A stretch of 64,000 bases of DNA from Ohtaekwangia koreensis (GCF_900167975.1 NZ_FUZU01000002.1:999501-1063500), one strand, 5' to 3'. Counted from the stretch's first letter, positions 36,455 through 44,925 are shown. The notes: generated from the letters alone by a model not told the origin. Translations and numbers: made by a program.

Positions 36455-38323
36455 ATGTGCGGTATAGCTGGGATAATTTCAAAAGAACCTCTTGATCAAC
36501 ACGCCGTTTCTGCGATGGTGGAAGGGTTGCTTCATCGCGGACCAGACGCCAATGGTATTTATACAGACGTTTCAAAATCAGTAGCGTTAGCACATACACG
36601 GTTAAGTATTATCGATCTGAGTACAGGCGCTAACCAGCCATTCTACTCTGGTAATCAACGCTACGTAGTAGTCTTCAATGGTGAGATATATAATTTTCAA
36701 AAGATCCGCCAGGAGTTAATCTCTCAATATTCGGTTACGTTTAAAACACATTCCGATACGGAAGTTATTGCAGAAGCTTTCGTTGTATGGAAGGAAGAAA
36801 TGGTTAAACGCTTCGAGGGAATGTTTGCCATCGCTATATTCGATCAGCAAATTGAAAAAGTATATCTCTTCCGGGACAGGGTGGGTAAAAAACCCATTTT
36901 CTATTTTCAGTCGGACAAATTAATTGCTTTTGCATCAGAGATAAAATCTCTTTTAAAACATCCTGTTATACGCGCACAGGTTAGAGTCAATACGAGCGTT
37001 ATCACTACATTTTTGCATCTCGGATATATACCGGAGCCCGATACTATATATTCTAATATTTATAAATTTCCGGCTGGCCATAGCGGTACTATAGATAGAA
37101 GCCTTCACTTGCACACCGCGTCATATTGGGATATCAAAAGCAATATCAAGCCAAGGGCTATAAAATCAGTGGACATTGCTAAAAAGCAGCTTCAGTCTTT
37201 GCTTCAGAATGCCGTAGAAGAGCGATTGATCAGTGATGTTCCGCTGGGAACATTTCTTAGTGGCGGCACGGATTCATCGCTGGTATCTGCCGTTGCCTCC
37301 AAACACACATCGTTGCCTCTAAAGACTTATAGCATAGGTTTTAAAGAAGCTAAATTCGATGAGAGTAAATTTGCAAGAGCGGTGGCCGGGCATCTCGGCA
37401 CGGACCATTCTGAGTATATATTAACAGAGCGGGAGGCGATTGATATTCTGGAAACATACCTTCGCCACTTTGATGAGCCCTTCGCTGATACATCTGCTAT
37501 CCCAACGATGCTTGTATCGAAGCTGGCAAGAAAGGAAGTGAAAGTTATACTTACTGGTGATGGCGGTGACGAATTGTTTCAGGGATATGGAGCATATACC
37601 TGGGCGAATCGCCTGGCTAATCCTATAGCTGGTTTTATTCGGCAACCTTTAAAAATGTTGTTGAAGGCTACTGGTAAAAGTCGCTTTGAGAGAATTGCTC
37701 AGGTATTGGAGCCAGTAAATATAGGGAGTATACGGAGTCATATTTTTTCACAGGAGCATTACTTCTTTTCACAGCAGGAAATCAGAGACTATTTAGTAAA
37801 GGATAAAAGCTCTTTTAAACCATTTGAATATAATGAGTCGGCTTTGCTTGAGATGGACTTGACGGCAGGGGAGCGGCAGGCTTTGTTTGATTTGCAATAC
37901 TATTTAAAAGATGATTTACTTGTAAAAGTTGATCGCGCATCCATGTACTATGCTTTGGAGTGCAGGAGTCCCTTACTCGATCATAATATAGTAGAGTTTG
38001 CTTTTTCGCTTGATTTTGCACTCAAAGTGAAAGATGGAAAACAAAAGTGGTTGCTAAAGGAGTTACTGCGTGCATATTTACCAGGTGATCTGATTGACAG
38101 ACAAAAATGGGGTTTCAGTGTGCCTGTTGCTTCCTGGTTAAGGAATGATCTTCGTTATCTGATTGATGCTTACTTAAGTGAAGAAGTGATAGGTGAGGTG
38201 GGTTTATTCAACGCCTCCTATATAAAGAAGCTTATTGCTGATTTTTTTGCAGGTAAAGATTATTTATATAATCGTATTTGGGTGCTTGTTGTTTTGCATA
38301 AATGGATGAAGGAAAATCAATGA
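36455..38323 (+). CDS. asnB: Asparagine synthase-type glutamine amidotransferase (second copy)
   Basis: A 622-residue class II amidotransferase with Cys2 (MCGIAGIIS), LLHRGPDANG, NGEIYNF, the PP-loop LSGGTDSSLVSAVASKH (about 269-285) and TGDGGDELFQGYG. It differs considerably from the copy at 27492: the motifs differ (LSGGTDSS against LSGGLDSS, GDGGDE against GHGADE), so it is an ancient divergence or a separate acquisition. It is embedded between a GT2 and a GT4 gene and overlaps the latter by ATGA. Amidation of a glycan carboxylate is the likely job; production of asparagine is the alternative. Confidence 0.92.
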   Translation: MCGIAGIISKEPLDQHAVSAMVEGLLHRGPDANGIYTDVSKSVALAHTRLSIIDLSTGANQPFYSGNQRYVVVFNGEIYNFQKIRQELISQYSVTFKTHSDTEVIAEAFVVWKEEMVKRFEGMFAIAIFDQQIEKVYLFRDRVGKKPIFYFQSDKLIAFASEIKSLLKHPVIRAQVRVNTSVITTFLHLGYIPEPDTIYSNIYKFPAGHSGTIDRSLHLHTASYWDIKSNIKPRAIKSVDIAKKQLQSLLQNAVEERLISDVPLGTFLSGGTDSSLVSAVASKHTSLPLKTYSIGFKEAKFDESKFARAVAGHLGTDHSEYILTEREAIDILETYLRHFDEPFADTSAIPTMLVSKLARKEVKVILTGDGGDELFQGYGAYTWANRLANPIAGFIRQPLKMLLKATGKSRFERIAQVLEPVNIGSIRSHIFSQEHYFFSQQEIRDYLVKDKSSFKPFEYNESALLEMDLTAGERQALFDLQYYLKDDLLVKVDRASMYYALECRSPLLDHNIVEFAFSLDFALKVKDGKQKWLLKELLRAYLPGDLIDRQKWGFSVPVASWLRNDLRYLIDAYLSEEVIGEVGLFNASYIKKLIADFFAGKDYLYNRIWVLVVLHKWMKENQ

Positions 38324-39498
38324 AAGCATCATCCTTAAAACAAGTGCTATATCTCTCATATGATGGACTCACGGATCCATTGGGACAGTCGCAAATATTG
38401 CCGTATCTCGCAGGTCTATCTGCGAAAGGTTATTTGATTACCATTGTCAGTTTTGAGAAGCCGGATAAATTTGAAGCATCTTCCCGGAAGATCACGCAGT
38501 ATTGTGCAGAAAACAATTTGTTATGGGAACCCTTGGTGTACCACAAAAGCCCTCCCGTGTTTTCTACAGCCTACGATCTCCTCGCCTTACGAAAAAAGGT
38601 TCAACAACTTCACCGCGAAAGGAATTTTTCAATTGTTCATTGCAGAAGCTATATCACTGCATTACTAGGACTATGGTTGAAGAACAAGTATAGTATCCGG
38701 TTTATTTTTGATATGCGGGGCTTCTGGGCTGATGAGCGTGTAGAGGGCGGCTTATGGAATTCGGGAAATCCACTCTATAAGTATATATATACTTTCTTTA
38801 AGAAAAGGGAGAAAGCATTCCTTCAACATGCCGATGCTGTTATCGTGCTTACCGAAGCTGCACGTGAAGTTGTATTAACATGGAGTCCGAACTATAAAGT
38901 AACGGTGATACCTTGCTGTGTTGACCTTAATCTTTTTGATCCATCGAAAATAATGGACACACAGAAAATAGCATTACGAACGAAGCTGGGACTGTCAGCA
39001 GATGATTATGTGTTGCTTTATCTTGGATCGATTGGTACCTGGTATCTGTGGAATGAAATGGTGGCATTCTTCAGAACATTGCAAGAGCACAAGCCATCTT
39101 CGAAGTTTCTTGTGCTAACACCGGATCGAAATCTTGTTGAAGGCGACAAAGACTTTATTGTATTGTCGGTAGCCCGTGAAGAGGTGCCACTATATATTAG
39201 TGTTTCGAATCTTTCGGTGTGCTTTATAAAGCCATCTTTTTCCAAGAAAGGATCTTCAGCGACGAAGATGGCGGAAGTGCTGGCCATGGGAGTGCCTGTT
39301 GTTAGCAACGCGGGTTGGGGCGATGTCGAATTTTTTCGCGATCGATTAAAAAATATGTATGTGTCGGAAGACACAAAGGAATTGCCACCTTTAAATCACT
39401 ATCGTTCTGAAAATCAAGATGAATTTTTCCGTGATCTCTTCTCTCTTGAAAGTGGAATAATGAAATATGATCAGGTTTACAGAACATTATTAAGTTAA
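38320..39498 (+). CDS. GT4 glycosyltransferase
   Basis: A 392-residue GT-B enzyme from the ATG that overlaps the previous stop (ATGA at 38320-38323); the upstream in-frame start at 38302 would add six residues. It has LYLSYDGLTDPLGQSQILPYL at the N-terminus, a conserved start of this subfamily, FDMRGFWADERVEGG, VIPCCVDLNLFDP and the donor-site region KMAEVLAMGVPVVSNAGWGD. It is the last gene of the polysaccharide run; an Lrp-family regulator follows with its own promoter. Confidence 0.9.
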   Translation: MKASSLKQVLYLSYDGLTDPLGQSQILPYLAGLSAKGYLITIVSFEKPDKFEASSRKITQYCAENNLLWEPLVYHKSPPVFSTAYDLLALRKKVQQLHRERNFSIVHCRSYITALLGLWLKNKYSIRFIFDMRGFWADERVEGGLWNSGNPLYKYIYTFFKKREKAFLQHADAVIVLTEAAREVVLTWSPNYKVTVIPCCVDLNLFDPSKIMDTQKIALRTKLGLSADDYVLLYLGSIGTWYLWNEMVAFFRTLQEHKPSSKFLVLTPDRNLVEGDKDFIVLSVAREEVPLYISVSNLSVCFIKPSFSKKGSSATKMAEVLAMGVPVVSNAGWGDVEFFRDRLKNMYVSEDTKELPPLNHYRSENQDEFFRDLFSLESGIMKYDQVYRTLLS

Positions 39499-39538
39499 AT
39501 TATTAACGTCTGTTAGCCATATAATTACATTTTTCTCT

Positions 39539-39546
39539 TATTTTTG
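39539..39546 (+). promoter_or_regulatory. -7 element of the Lrp-family gene
   Basis: TATTTTTG matches TAnnTTTG, 37 bp before ATG 39583. It overlaps an in-frame TTG (39544), which is therefore not the start. Confidence 0.6.
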
Positions 39547-39582
39547 GCCAAATTTTATTTGGGAAATGAACCCTCATCTACT

Positions 39583-40065
39583 ATGAATATTAAGAATAAT
39601 ATTAAGCTCGATGCTACCGATCGCAAGATCCTTGAAATCCTTCAAAAGAATTCAAACATTACCAATGCGCAGTTGGCAAAAGAGATCGGTCTTTCTCCAG
39701 CCCCTACGTTGGAACGTGTAAATAAATTGGAGACCTCTGGTGTAATCAGAAGCTATCATGCTGTTATAGATCCCGCCAGTGTGGGTCTTGGTGTGAGTAC
39801 GTTTGTTATGGCTTCCTTAAAAGGACACAACAAAGAAAACATCAATAAATTTATTACCGCTATAAAAATGGTGGATGAGGTTGTGGAGTGTCATCACATC
39901 ACCGGTTCTGGCGATTTTATTCTGAAGATCGTTTGTGCCGACATCGCTGCTTACCAGCAACTCATGCTCGACAAAGTATCTAACATTGAAGTCGTTGATA
40001 GCCTTCAGTCCATGGTAATTTTGTCAACATTCAAGGATAGCAAATCATTACCTATTCCGGGCTAA
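39583..40065 (+). CDS. Lrp/AsnC-family transcriptional regulator
   Basis: A 160-residue regulator. The N-terminal winged helix (LDATDRKILEILQKNSNITNAQLAKEIGLSPAPTLERVNKLE) is followed by a RAM ligand-binding domain (VSTFVMASLKGHNKENINKF, then CHHITGSGDFILKIVCADI). It binds DNA as oligomers and usually responds to an amino acid. A TTG in the -7 promoter element would extend it by 13 residues and is rejected. The neighbours are a phosphoribosyltransferase gene and panB on the same strand, both in unrelated pathways, so its targets are unclear. Confidence 0.9.
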   Translation: MNIKNNIKLDATDRKILEILQKNSNITNAQLAKEIGLSPAPTLERVNKLETSGVIRSYHAVIDPASVGLGVSTFVMASLKGHNKENINKFITAIKMVDEVVECHHITGSGDFILKIVCADIAAYQQLMLDKVSNIEVVDSLQSMVILSTFKDSKSLPIPG

Positions 40066-40116
40066 ACCATTGCCTGTGGATTTTCGTTTTTTGATGATTG
40101 GAACTTACCTACTGTC

Positions 40117-40623
40117 ATGACTGCAGAAAAAAGTTTAATACTCGATGCCGATCAGGTAAAGCAGAAGATAAAGCGAATGGCGTTCGAGATCTATGAGCAT
40201 AACTTTAAAGAAAAGAATATTGTCATTGCCGGTATAGATGGTCAGGGATATGTACTCGCCAAACTATTGGCGAAGCAAGTAGAGAGCATTTCTCCTATAG
40301 AAGTTAAGCTTGTAAAGATCAACCTAGACAAACTTGCTCCACAGGAAAGCGATATTACGTTGGACTGTGACTTAAAGGAAGTTAAAAAGAAGACCATTGT
40401 GTTGGTGGATGATGTATTGCATACAGGTCGTACGTTTACCTACGGTATGAAACCTTTCTTGAACATCGAAGTTAAAAAGATAGATACTGCAGTACTCATC
40501 AATCGTGGTCATACACTTTTCCCTATATATTCACTTTATACAGGCTATGAACTTTCCACTACGATCAAAGATCACGTGGAAGTAAAGCTCAGTAAAGATG
40601 AAATGGCTGTGTACCTTCATTAG
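40117..40623 (+). CDS. PyrR-like phosphoribosyltransferase family protein
   Basis: A 168-residue type I phosphoribosyltransferase. The PRPP-binding loop is VLVDDVLHTGRTFTYG (about 92-107) and an upstream GIDGQGYVLAKLLAKQ contacts the base or phosphate. The length and fold resemble PyrR or uracil/hypoxanthine phosphoribosyltransferases. The substrate base is not clear. It may salvage a pyrimidine or purine or act as an RNA-binding regulator. It lies 51 bp after the Lrp gene and 42 bp before panB. Confidence 0.82.
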   Translation: MTAEKSLILDADQVKQKIKRMAFEIYEHNFKEKNIVIAGIDGQGYVLAKLLAKQVESISPIEVKLVKINLDKLAPQESDITLDCDLKEVKKKTIVLVDDVLHTGRTFTYGMKPFLNIEVKKIDTAVLINRGHTLFPIYSLYTGYELSTTIKDHVEVKLSKDEMAVYLH

Positions 40624-40665
40624 TATATCTTACGAAATCGTTTCGTTAAATTATAACCACCTATA

Positions 40666-41484
40666 ATGTCTGTTCATAAACAAGATATCAAGCGTATAAC
40701 CACGCATCAGTTACAGGAGATGAAGAATCGTGGTGAAAAGATCGCGATGCTTACAGCGTATGATTACAGTATGGCAAAGCTGATCGATGGAGCGGGTATA
40801 GATGTAATCCTGGTAGGTGACTCGGCATCCAACGTTATGGCTGGACATGAAACTACATTGCCGATTACGCTGGATCAAATGATATACCATGCAGCATCTG
40901 TTGTGCGGGCTGTAAAGCGCGCATTGGTTGTTGTCGATCTTCCTTTTGGTACATACCAGGGAAGCTCCGGTGAAGCACTGCGTTCTTCCATTCGTATTAT
41001 GAAAGAAGCCGGTGCGCACGCTGTAAAGCTTGAAGGCGGAAGCGAAGTAAAAGATTCGGTAGAAAGAATTTTAAGTGCCGGTATACCGGTAATGGGACAC
41101 CTTGGTTTAACACCACAGTCTATCTATAAATTCGGAACGTACTCTGTACGCGCCAAAGAAGAAGCTGAAGCAATGAAGTTGATAGAAGATGCTCAGCTTC
41201 TGGAATCATGCGGATGCTTTGGTATAGTATTGGAAAAAATCCCGGCTTCATTAGCGGGTAAAGTTTCTACGTCAGTACATATACCCATCATTGGTATAGG
41301 AGCAGGACCTGATGTAGACGGACAAGTGCTGGTAATGCAAGACATGCTTGGTATTACTCAGGAATTTAAACCACGCTTCTTAAGACGTTATGCTGATCTT
41401 AGTAGCATTGTAGCCGGGGCTGTTGGTAAATATGTGTCGGATGTAAAAGCGAAAGACTTTCCGAATCAGGAAGAGAAATACTGA
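40666..41484 (+). CDS. panB: 3-methyl-2-oxobutanoate hydroxymethyltransferase (ketopantoate hydroxymethyltransferase)
   Basis: A 272-residue TIM-barrel enzyme of pantothenate/CoA synthesis. It transfers a one-carbon unit from methylenetetrahydrofolate to 2-ketoisovalerate. The conserved segments are [39 protein letters not shown] (metal Asp), [16 protein letters not shown] and [20 protein letters not shown]. The length is standard. No other pan gene is adjacent. Its isoleucine codons show the TATA-favouring pattern reported in the findings. Confidence 0.96.
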   Translation: MSVHKQDIKRITTHQLQEMKNRGEKIAMLTAYDYSMAKLIDGAGIDVILVGDSASNVMAGHETTLPITLDQMIYHAASVVRAVKRALVVVDLPFGTYQGSSGEALRSSIRIMKEAGAHAVKLEGGSEVKDSVERILSAGIPVMGHLGLTPQSIYKFGTYSVRAKEEAEAMKLIEDAQLLESCGCFGIVLEKIPASLAGKVSTSVHIPIIGIGAGPDVDGQVLVMQDMLGITQEFKPRFLRRYADLSSIVAGAVGKYVSDVKAKDFPNQEEKY

Positions 41485-41506
41485 TATATATTCAACAAAA
41501 ATAGGG

Positions 41507-41543
41507 AAGGCTGTTGGAGAACATTTTATTCTCCGACAGCCTT
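41507..41543. terminator. Terminator hairpin shared by panB and the ada-like gene
   Basis: AAGGCTGT-T-GGAGAA (41507-41521) pairs with TTCTCC-G-ACAGCCTT (41529-41543), 15 bp counting one T-G wobble, with a 7-nt loop. The 3' arm lies inside the last codons of the convergent AraC-MGMT gene (ending 41526), so the terminator is partly built from coding sequence. On the minus strand a T-run follows after six bases. Confidence 0.78.
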
Positions 41544-42422
41544 TGCCATTTCCCAGCCAATTATACTTTTCTTCTTTACTGAACTCCACCGGTACTCACC
41601 CAATATACCATCTTTACGTATCACACGATGACAAGGTATAAGATATGCAATGTGATTGGAGCCCACTGCTGAACCAATAGCCTGTAATGCCTTTGGGTTG
41701 TTAACGGAGTTTGCTATAGTCTGATATGTGGTAACACTTCCTGTTGGTATTCGCAGCAGTGCCTCCCATACTTTCACCTGGAAGTTTGTTCCCTTTACCA
41801 GTAAATGTAATTTTTGTGATGTTGCCGTTGGGGCAAAGATCTTTTCGATAAAAGCTTGTGTGAGGAATTGATCTTCATGAAAGACAGAGTTATTCCAATG
41901 GTGCTTCATGTTTTCAAGTTCAACACGAGGATCTTGCTCGCCTGTTAAAAAAGAAAGCCAACAGATTCCTCTCTCTGTTATACCGATGAGGCACTTCCCG
42001 AATGGTGTTTCATGAAATCCATATTCAATACGAATGCCAGAGCCGCGTTGTTTATACTCTTGTGGTGTTACCGCTTCAAGCGTTGTGAAAAGATCATATA
42101 CTCTTGATTGACTTGAAAGCCCTGCGGCTTCTGCAGCCTCAACGAGATTTTTTGATTCCTGTAATTTTTCTTTCAGAAAATCTATCGTAAGAAATTGGAG
42201 AAAACGTTTTGGACTAATGCCTGCCCATTCCGTAAACATGCGTTGAAAATGAAATGGACTTACATGAATTTTCTCGGCTACTTCTTCCAAAGCGGGTTGA
42301 CGCTGAAAATTTTCTTCCAGGTAACGAATGGCTTGCTCGATGCGCTGATAGTTGATCTGATTCTCCTCTGTCACAGAAGTAAAGGTAGTCACTGGTTGCC
42401 GGATACTATATATCGTGTTCAT
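41526..42422 (-). CDS. AraC-MGMT fusion (Ada C-terminal part: regulator and methylated-DNA-cysteine methyltransferase)
   Basis: A 298-residue protein. Residues about 23-127 are an AraC-type helix-turn-helix domain (ALEEVAEKIHVSPFHFQRMF). Residues about 130-298 are the O6-alkylguanine-DNA alkyltransferase domain with the arginine-finger helix and PCHRVI, nucleophile Cys264. It removes alkyl groups from O6-guanine by suicidal transfer. The N-terminal Ada metal-binding (Cys38) domain is missing; a separate small gene 50 bp upstream encodes it. It is the last gene of a minus-strand alkylation-repair operon with a 2OG-oxygenase gene, opposite alkA. It probably regulates the operon as well. Confidence 0.92.
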   Translation of the reverse strand: MNTIYSIRQPVTTFTSVTEENQINYQRIEQAIRYLEENFQRQPALEEVAEKIHVSPFHFQRMFTEWAGISPKRFLQFLTIDFLKEKLQESKNLVEAAEAAGLSSQSRVYDLFTTLEAVTPQEYKQRGSGIRIEYGFHETPFGKCLIGITERGICWLSFLTGEQDPRVELENMKHHWNNSVFHEDQFLTQAFIEKIFAPTATSQKLHLLVKGTNFQVKVWEALLRIPTGSVTTYQTIANSVNNPKALQAIGSAVGSNHIAYLIPCHRVIRKDGILGEYRWSSVKKKSIIGWEMAKAVGE

Positions 42423-42472
42423 GATAGTTGTTGTTTATTGTTGAACAAAGGTCATGCAGCAACTCCCCGTAT

Positions 42473-42724
42473 TCAACCTGCTTCTTGCTCAGATTTCCAT
42501 TGGCGATATGCGGTTCGCATACAATGTCCGCAGGGACGAAAGTCGTAAAGAATTGCTTCTGCTTCATTTTGAAAGAAAACGCGATTTTCTTTTTTCATCC
42601 GTTTGCCGGAATTGCAATGCAGCGCTCCATATATTCTAAGGGATGCATTACCGCCCAGTGTAATTTGTGCATGCCTGATTTTTATAAAGAGGTCGTAGTC
42701 AGATATACCGGTATGCAATATCAT
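42473..42724 (-). CDS. Stand-alone Ada metal-binding domain protein
   Basis: An 83-residue protein matching the N-terminal zinc domain of Ada: IYGALHCNSGKRMKKENRVFFQ, then AILYDFRPCGHCM. Cys37 matches the methyl-accepting Cys38 of E. coli Ada, and Cys65 and Cys68 match the two C-terminal zinc Cys. The position of the fourth ligand (Cys42 in Ada) is Lys41 here, so metal binding must differ, perhaps using His36. Its ATG overlaps the stop of the upstream 2OG-oxygenase gene by four bases. It may accept methyl groups from phosphotriesters and signal to the AraC-MGMT protein encoded next. The function is inferred from family and context. Confidence 0.82.
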   Translation of the reverse strand: MILHTGISDYDLFIKIRHAQITLGGNASLRIYGALHCNSGKRMKKENRVFFQNEAEAILYDFRPCGHCMRTAYRQWKSEQEAG

Positions 42725-43461
42725 TTCGCATCATGAAAAATGATTCCTAATGCATACCGGATTCCAGACTTAACTTCGCTTACACCATGCCGCATAGCAG
42801 CGCGATAATAGCCGCGTGTTCCTTTTACAGGTCTGAAGTTCGTTGTGAAGATCAGCGCATCGCCTTGGTTGGGCCGCACTACTTCCGCTTTTGACTGAGC
42901 ACGAGGTATCTGTTCTGTTAGTACAAGTTCACCTCCCTCGTATTCTTTCCCATGTTGACTTAGTACAAACACCACCTGGAAAGGAAAGTAGACATCTCCA
43001 TATAGATCCTGGTGTAGTGTATTAAATCCTCCCGATTCATAACGCAGTATCAAAGGTGTAGGTCTCAATTGTGCGACAGCGTGACAGCGTTCAATGAATT
43101 CGTGATGTGATGATGGGAATTGTATGTCGATCGATAGTTTTTGCATCCATTCATTTGCAAGGGTTGCTAATGGACTATATATAGTCTCACGAAGTTTTTG
43201 AATTGCCGGGGGAAGCGGATAGCTGAAGTATTTATACTCGCCTTTTCCAAAACGATAGCGCTGCATGTTGATAACGCTTCTATACAGATTTTCTTCATCG
43301 TATAATTTTCTCAGTTTCTCGCATTCTTCCTGTGATAGTACAGCGGGTATATGGGCATAGCCTTTATCATTCAACGACTGATAAAGGTTGGCCCAATGAA
43401 GATTGTGGATTGCCAGCATATTTTTTATCACAAATTTCCATGTTGGGTGAAAATAGTTCAA
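42721..43461 (-). CDS. 2OG-Fe(II) oxygenase of the prolyl-hydroxylase-like superfamily
   Basis: A 246-residue protein. The iron ligands appear as HQDLYGD (His and Asp near 170) and, near the C-terminus, MRHGVS (His near 229), followed by an Arg of GIRYALG for 2-oxoglutarate. The length and motifs fit the COG3826-type family, often found with ada and alkA. In this operon it is probably involved in alkylated nucleic-acid repair, comparable to AlkB though not its orthologue; the substrate is unproven. Translation could start at Met15 (43419). The stop overlaps the Ada-domain gene by four bases. Confidence 0.82.
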   Translation of the reverse strand: MNYFHPTWKFVIKNMLAIHNLHWANLYQSLNDKGYAHIPAVLSQEECEKLRKLYDEENLYRSVINMQRYRFGKGEYKYFSYPLPPAIQKLRETIYSPLATLANEWMQKLSIDIQFPSSHHEFIERCHAVAQLRPTPLILRYESGGFNTLHQDLYGDVYFPFQVVFVLSQHGKEYEGGELVLTEQIPRAQSKAEVVRPNQGDALIFTTNFRPVKGTRGYYRAAMRHGVSEVKSGIRYALGIIFHDAK

Positions 43462-43578
43462 CCTGATTCTTGCGATCTGTTTTATTTATCAGATTAAGTT
43501 TGGGAACCTTCTTTCGCTACAATTCATTTACTACTATTGTGGGCATCACACCCTTATTGCACATCCAAAGATATAGGC

Positions 43579-44463
43579 ATGAAGACCTTTACAATTCCGA
43601 CTCCATCAGAGTTCAACTTCAAGTTATCATTAGAGTTTCTGAAGCGTTCACCGCGGGAAGTACTACACCGTTGTGAAGAGGATAGTGTAACTAAACTATG
43701 GAAGGTAGAGGCAGAGCCAGTTCTGTTTAAAGTGAAAACGATCAATGAAGAAAATCTTCAGGTGCAGTTGCTGAATACAAAACTTACAAAGACGATTAAG
43801 ACTTCATTGGAAAGCTATATTCGCGACTGGTTTGACTTGGACACGGATATAAAACCATTCTATACTTTGTCTGCCAAAGACAAATACATGAGCGACCTGG
43901 TCAACCGATTTCATGGATATAGGGTAGTAGGGCAACCGGATTTATTTGAATCCATTGTATGGGCTGTACTCGGCCAGCAGATCAATCTTCAATTTGCCTA
44001 TACATTGAAGCAACGCTTTGTGGAACAGTTTGGTGAGAAGATGATCTTTGAAGGTAATGATTACTACCTATTCCCAAGGCCGGAAGTTGTATCCCTTTTA
44101 TCAGATGATGTATTATTGCCGTTACAATTCTCGCGACAGAAAAGTAAATATGTAGTTAACATTGCAGAAGCTTTTGCGAGTAACGACATCTCGAAAGAAA
44201 AATTGACAGGGCTGTCCTTGCAGGATGCAAAAGAAAGGCTGATGAAGATAAAGGGTATCGGCAATTGGACTGCCAACTATGCATTGATGAAAACGTTTCA
44301 TTATCCCGATGCATTTCCGTTGGAAGATGCGGGTGTTCACAATGCAATAAAAAATTTGAAACGCATGAAAGTAAAACCTACACTTGATCAGGTGAGAACA
44401 TTCTATAAAAAATATAAAGGATGGGAGGCGTATGCTACACTATATTTATGGAAGAGTTTATAG
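43579..44463 (+). CDS. alkA: DNA-3-methyladenine glycosylase II (AlkA-type)
   Basis: A 294-residue HhH-GPD glycosylase from the ATG giving MKTFTIPTPSEFNF; an upstream start at 43537 adds 14 unlikely residues. It has LFESIVWAVLGQQINLQFAY, the helix-hairpin-helix LMKIKGIGNWTANYALM and the catalytic Asp250 in FPLEDAGVHN. It excises alkylated purines in base-excision repair. It is transcribed divergently from the minus-strand operon of the 2OG-oxygenase, Ada domain and AraC-MGMT, from a 117-bp shared region that should hold the operator of this alkylation response. Confidence 0.92.
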   Translation: MKTFTIPTPSEFNFKLSLEFLKRSPREVLHRCEEDSVTKLWKVEAEPVLFKVKTINEENLQVQLLNTKLTKTIKTSLESYIRDWFDLDTDIKPFYTLSAKDKYMSDLVNRFHGYRVVGQPDLFESIVWAVLGQQINLQFAYTLKQRFVEQFGEKMIFEGNDYYLFPRPEVVSLLSDDVLLPLQFSRQKSKYVVNIAEAFASNDISKEKLTGLSLQDAKERLMKIKGIGNWTANYALMKTFHYPDAFPLEDAGVHNAIKNLKRMKVKPTLDQVRTFYKKYKGWEAYATLYLWKSL

Positions 44464-44528
44464 GTGTAACGTTATAGCTTGATTTGTAAATTGTATTAGA
44501 TTTTTACCAAAATAATTTCACTATATAT

Positions 44529-44855
44529 ATGAATTGGATCATATTGATTATTGCAGGATTATTTGAAGTAGGATTTACAACATGTTTGGAGAAGGCAAAA
44601 GAGACATCAGGTATGACGGCTCTGTTTTGGCTCATTGGTTTTTTTATAACCATGTCAACAAGTTTATATCTGTTATATCGTGCTACGTTAACATTGCCCA
44701 TGGGTACAGCGTATGCTGTTTGGACTGGCATTGGTGCAGTGGGAACTGTGATTGTTGGAATAGTCTTCTTTAAGGAGCCTGCAGACTTCTGGCGCCTGTT
44801 TTTTATTGTAACACTGATCAGTTCCATTGTAGGACTGAAGTTCGTTTCACATTAA
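44529..44855 (+). CDS. SMR-family exporter, Gdx/SugE type
   Basis: A 108-residue protein with four membrane helices. Helix 1 contains IIAGLFEVGFT with the central Glu, and LPMGTAYAVWTGIGAVGTVIVGI is the signature of the guanidinium exporter (Gdx/SugE) branch of the small multidrug resistance family. It exports guanidinium or quaternary cations against protons as a dual-topology dimer. Only 65 bp separate it from alkA, too short for a guanidine riboswitch, and I see none. Co-transcription with alkA is possible. Confidence 0.9.
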   Translation: MNWIILIIAGLFEVGFTTCLEKAKETSGMTALFWLIGFFITMSTSLYLLYRATLTLPMGTAYAVWTGIGAVGTVIVGIVFFKEPADFWRLFFIVTLISSIVGLKFVSH

Positions 44856-44925
44856 TGTTACTTCATTTAATCTTACAGTCAACTATACCATAGTTAAAGT
44901 ATCCGATAGATAGATGTACGGATGC

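Noticed and set aside
39544-39582. N-terminal extension of the Lrp gene from a TTG
   Set aside because: The TTG is part of the TAnnTTTG promoter element and the extra residues are not typical of the family.
42195-42736. Plus-strand ORFs over the AraC-MGMT and Ada-domain genes
   Set aside because: They oppose two recognisable proteins and have no recognisable motif.
44464-44528. Guanidine riboswitch before the Gdx-like gene
   Set aside because: The gap is only 65 bp and contains no recognisable guanidine-I/II/III core.
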